Of a stretch of DNA of 5,955 bases, positions 5,152 through 5,955 are shown piece by piece; the first letter of the stretch is position 1; each line of letters starts with the position of its first letter. This DNA is from a bacterium (GTDB lineage Bacteria > Auribacterota > UBA3054 > B51-G9). A program made the position numbers and the translations under genes. The notes beneath the pieces are model-generated. The model did not search any database. It had not been told where the DNA came from and was given only the letters and a program-made list of their open reading frames with translations. Location of the stretch: assembly GCA_029939815.1 (NCBI GenBank), contig JAOZSF010000131.1, forward strand, positions 1 through 5,955. The letters run 5' to 3'.

Positions 5152-5888
5152 TGATCATCCTCCCCGCGATAGACCTTAAAAATGAAAAATGTGTTCGCCT
5201 GCTTCAGGGCGATGCGAACAAAGAAACTGTTTACAGTGAGAATCCTGTTGACGTAGCAATGTCGTTTAAAGATGCCGGTGCTGAATGGATTCACGTTATC
5301 GACCTCGATGGCGCGTTTTCCGGTAAACGCCGACACACAAAAATTGTTCGGGAAATTATTAGCGCGACCGGTTTAAACATAGAAATCGGCGGCGGAATAA
5401 GAGAATTGTCAGATATAGAAACATGTCTTGAGGCCGGCGTTAAAAGAGTTATCCTCGGCACCGCAGCTCATAAAAAACCTGAACTTGTAAAAGAAGCGGT
5501 GAAAAAATTCGGCGGTGAGAAAATCGCCGTAGGAATTGATTGCCGTGACGGAAAAGTCGCTATTAAAGGCTGGACGGAAATCACCGAAACTTCTGTAATC
5601 AACCTTGCGCAAAAAGTGGTTGACGCAGGCGTGAAAACTATAATTCATACCGATATCGCTGTCGATGGAATGCTTTCCGGTCCGGATGTTAAAACCGTTA
5701 CCAAACTAATAGAAAAATTCGATGTGAATATAATCGCTTCCGGCGGAATCGCGAATTTAACTCATATAGAAGAACTGCTTAACGTGAAACCTCATGCGCC
5801 TTACGGCTGCATAACGGGCAAAGCGATTTATACCGGTTCATTAAACCTCGAAGAAGCTATGAAATTAGTTAAAATTGTAAAATTGTAA
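5151..5888 (+). CDS. hisA: ProFAR isomerase (HisA)
   Basis: Phosphoribosylformimino-5-aminoimidazole carboxamide ribotide isomerase, a (beta/alpha)8 barrel that makes PRFAR, the substrate of HisF/HisH, by an Amadori rearrangement. Its 245 residues are the usual length. The catalytic acid/base pair is Asp8 (PAIDLKNEKCVRL) and Asp130 (GIDCRDG). Phosphate-binding and barrel motifs EIGGGIR (78-84), IHTDIAVDGMLSGP (165-178) and IIASGGI (194-200) are in place. GDANKETVYSENP (20-32) matches the HisA loop that carries Arg-Glu-Thr-Val-Tyr in most members, with Lys for Arg here. It differs from the homologous HisF by this GD..KETVY loop and its length. The ATG at 5151 starts directly at the conserved MIILPAIDLK. 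The last residues (KIVKL) and stop are encoded by the start of the octamer array. Confidence 0.96.
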   Translation: MIILPAIDLKNEKCVRLLQGDANKETVYSENPVDVAMSFKDAGAEWIHVIDLDGAFSGKRRHTKIVREIISATGLNIEIGGGIRELSDIETCLEAGVKRVILGTAAHKKPELVKEAVKKFGGEKIAVGIDCRDGKVAIKGWTEITETSVINLAQKVVDAGVKTIIHTDIAVDGMLSGPDVKTVTKLIEKFDVNIIASGGIANLTHIEELLNVKPHAPYGCITGKAIYTGSLNLEEAMKLVKIVKL

Positions 5889-5955
5889 AATTGTAAAATT
5901 GTAAAATCGTAAAATCGTAAAATCGTAAAATCGTAAAATCGTAAAATCGTAAAAT
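5871..5955 (+). repeat. Octamer tandem array at the hisA 3' end, running off the window
   Basis: Ten complete 8-base units and 5 bases of an eleventh, without interruption: four copies of AAAATTGT (5871-5902), then six of AAAATCGT (5903-5950), then AAAAT. The hisA stop TAA (5886-5888) lies across the boundary of units 2 and 3. Each unit junction contributes one TAA, and since 8 is not a multiple of 3 the stops cycle through all forward frames every 24 nt; the reverse complement has none. No hairpin followed by a T-run is visible in the part seen, so this is not an obvious terminator. True length is unknown. Confidence 0.93.

Noticed and set aside
5871..5955. CRISPR-like or iteron-like array
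   Set aside because: Units are only 8 bp and directly abutting, with no spacers, and there is no replication gene or cas gene in the window. It is a simple tandem repeat.

Overview
This window is a densely packed, entirely plus-strand bacterial segment. In order it carries the 3' end of glyA (serine hydroxymethyltransferase), a mazEF-type toxin-antitoxin pair, a complete short-form thiC (HMP-P synthase), a yefM-yoeB-type toxin-antitoxin pair, pyruvate kinase, hisH and hisA. There is no RNA gene, IS element or CRISPR array, and no gene-free stretch reaches 300 bases. The only sizeable non-coding parts are two short-unit tandem arrays, one between hisH and hisA and one after hisA, which runs off the right edge.

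Organism: a bacterium with sigma70-type promoters (TTGACA / TAYWAT) and a moderate-GC core gene set. The core genes thiC, pyk, hisH and hisA lack a convincing Shine-Dalgarno sequence, which would fit lineages that rely little on SD, for example the FCB or Planctomycetota/PVC-type groups. This placement is weak inference. The mix of glyA, thiC, pyk and his genes does not let me name a phylum.

Layout: 1-479 is the glyA C-terminal part. 487-1093 is the mazEF module with its own near-consensus promoter, whose predicted +1 is the A of the mazE start codon, and an imperfect inverted repeat over the -10 and start. 1118-2401 is thiC. 2405-2970 is the yefM-yoeB module with its own near-consensus promoter, two GTAC-centred palindromes 12 bp apart, and strong SD sites. 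2963-4438 is pyk, whose ATG lies inside the last toxin codons. 4445-5116 is hisH and 5151-5888 is hisA. A heptamer array (5096-5151) joins hisH to hisA, and an octamer array (5871-5955) carries the hisA stop codon.

How it works together: both toxin-antitoxin modules sit directly upstream of a metabolic gene (24 nt before thiC, overlapping pyk), with no visible terminator between. Their autoregulated promoters could therefore drive, or be read through into, thiamine and glycolytic genes. The metabolic genes meet loosely around one-carbon and imidazole chemistry: GlyA supplies C1 units for purines, ThiC consumes the purine intermediate AIR, and the HisH/HisF step returns AICAR to purine synthesis. 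I see no wholly new system. The most unusual features are the TA-metabolic gene coupling, the apparently leaderless antitoxin transcript, and the frame-rotating stop-codon repeat arrays flanking hisA.
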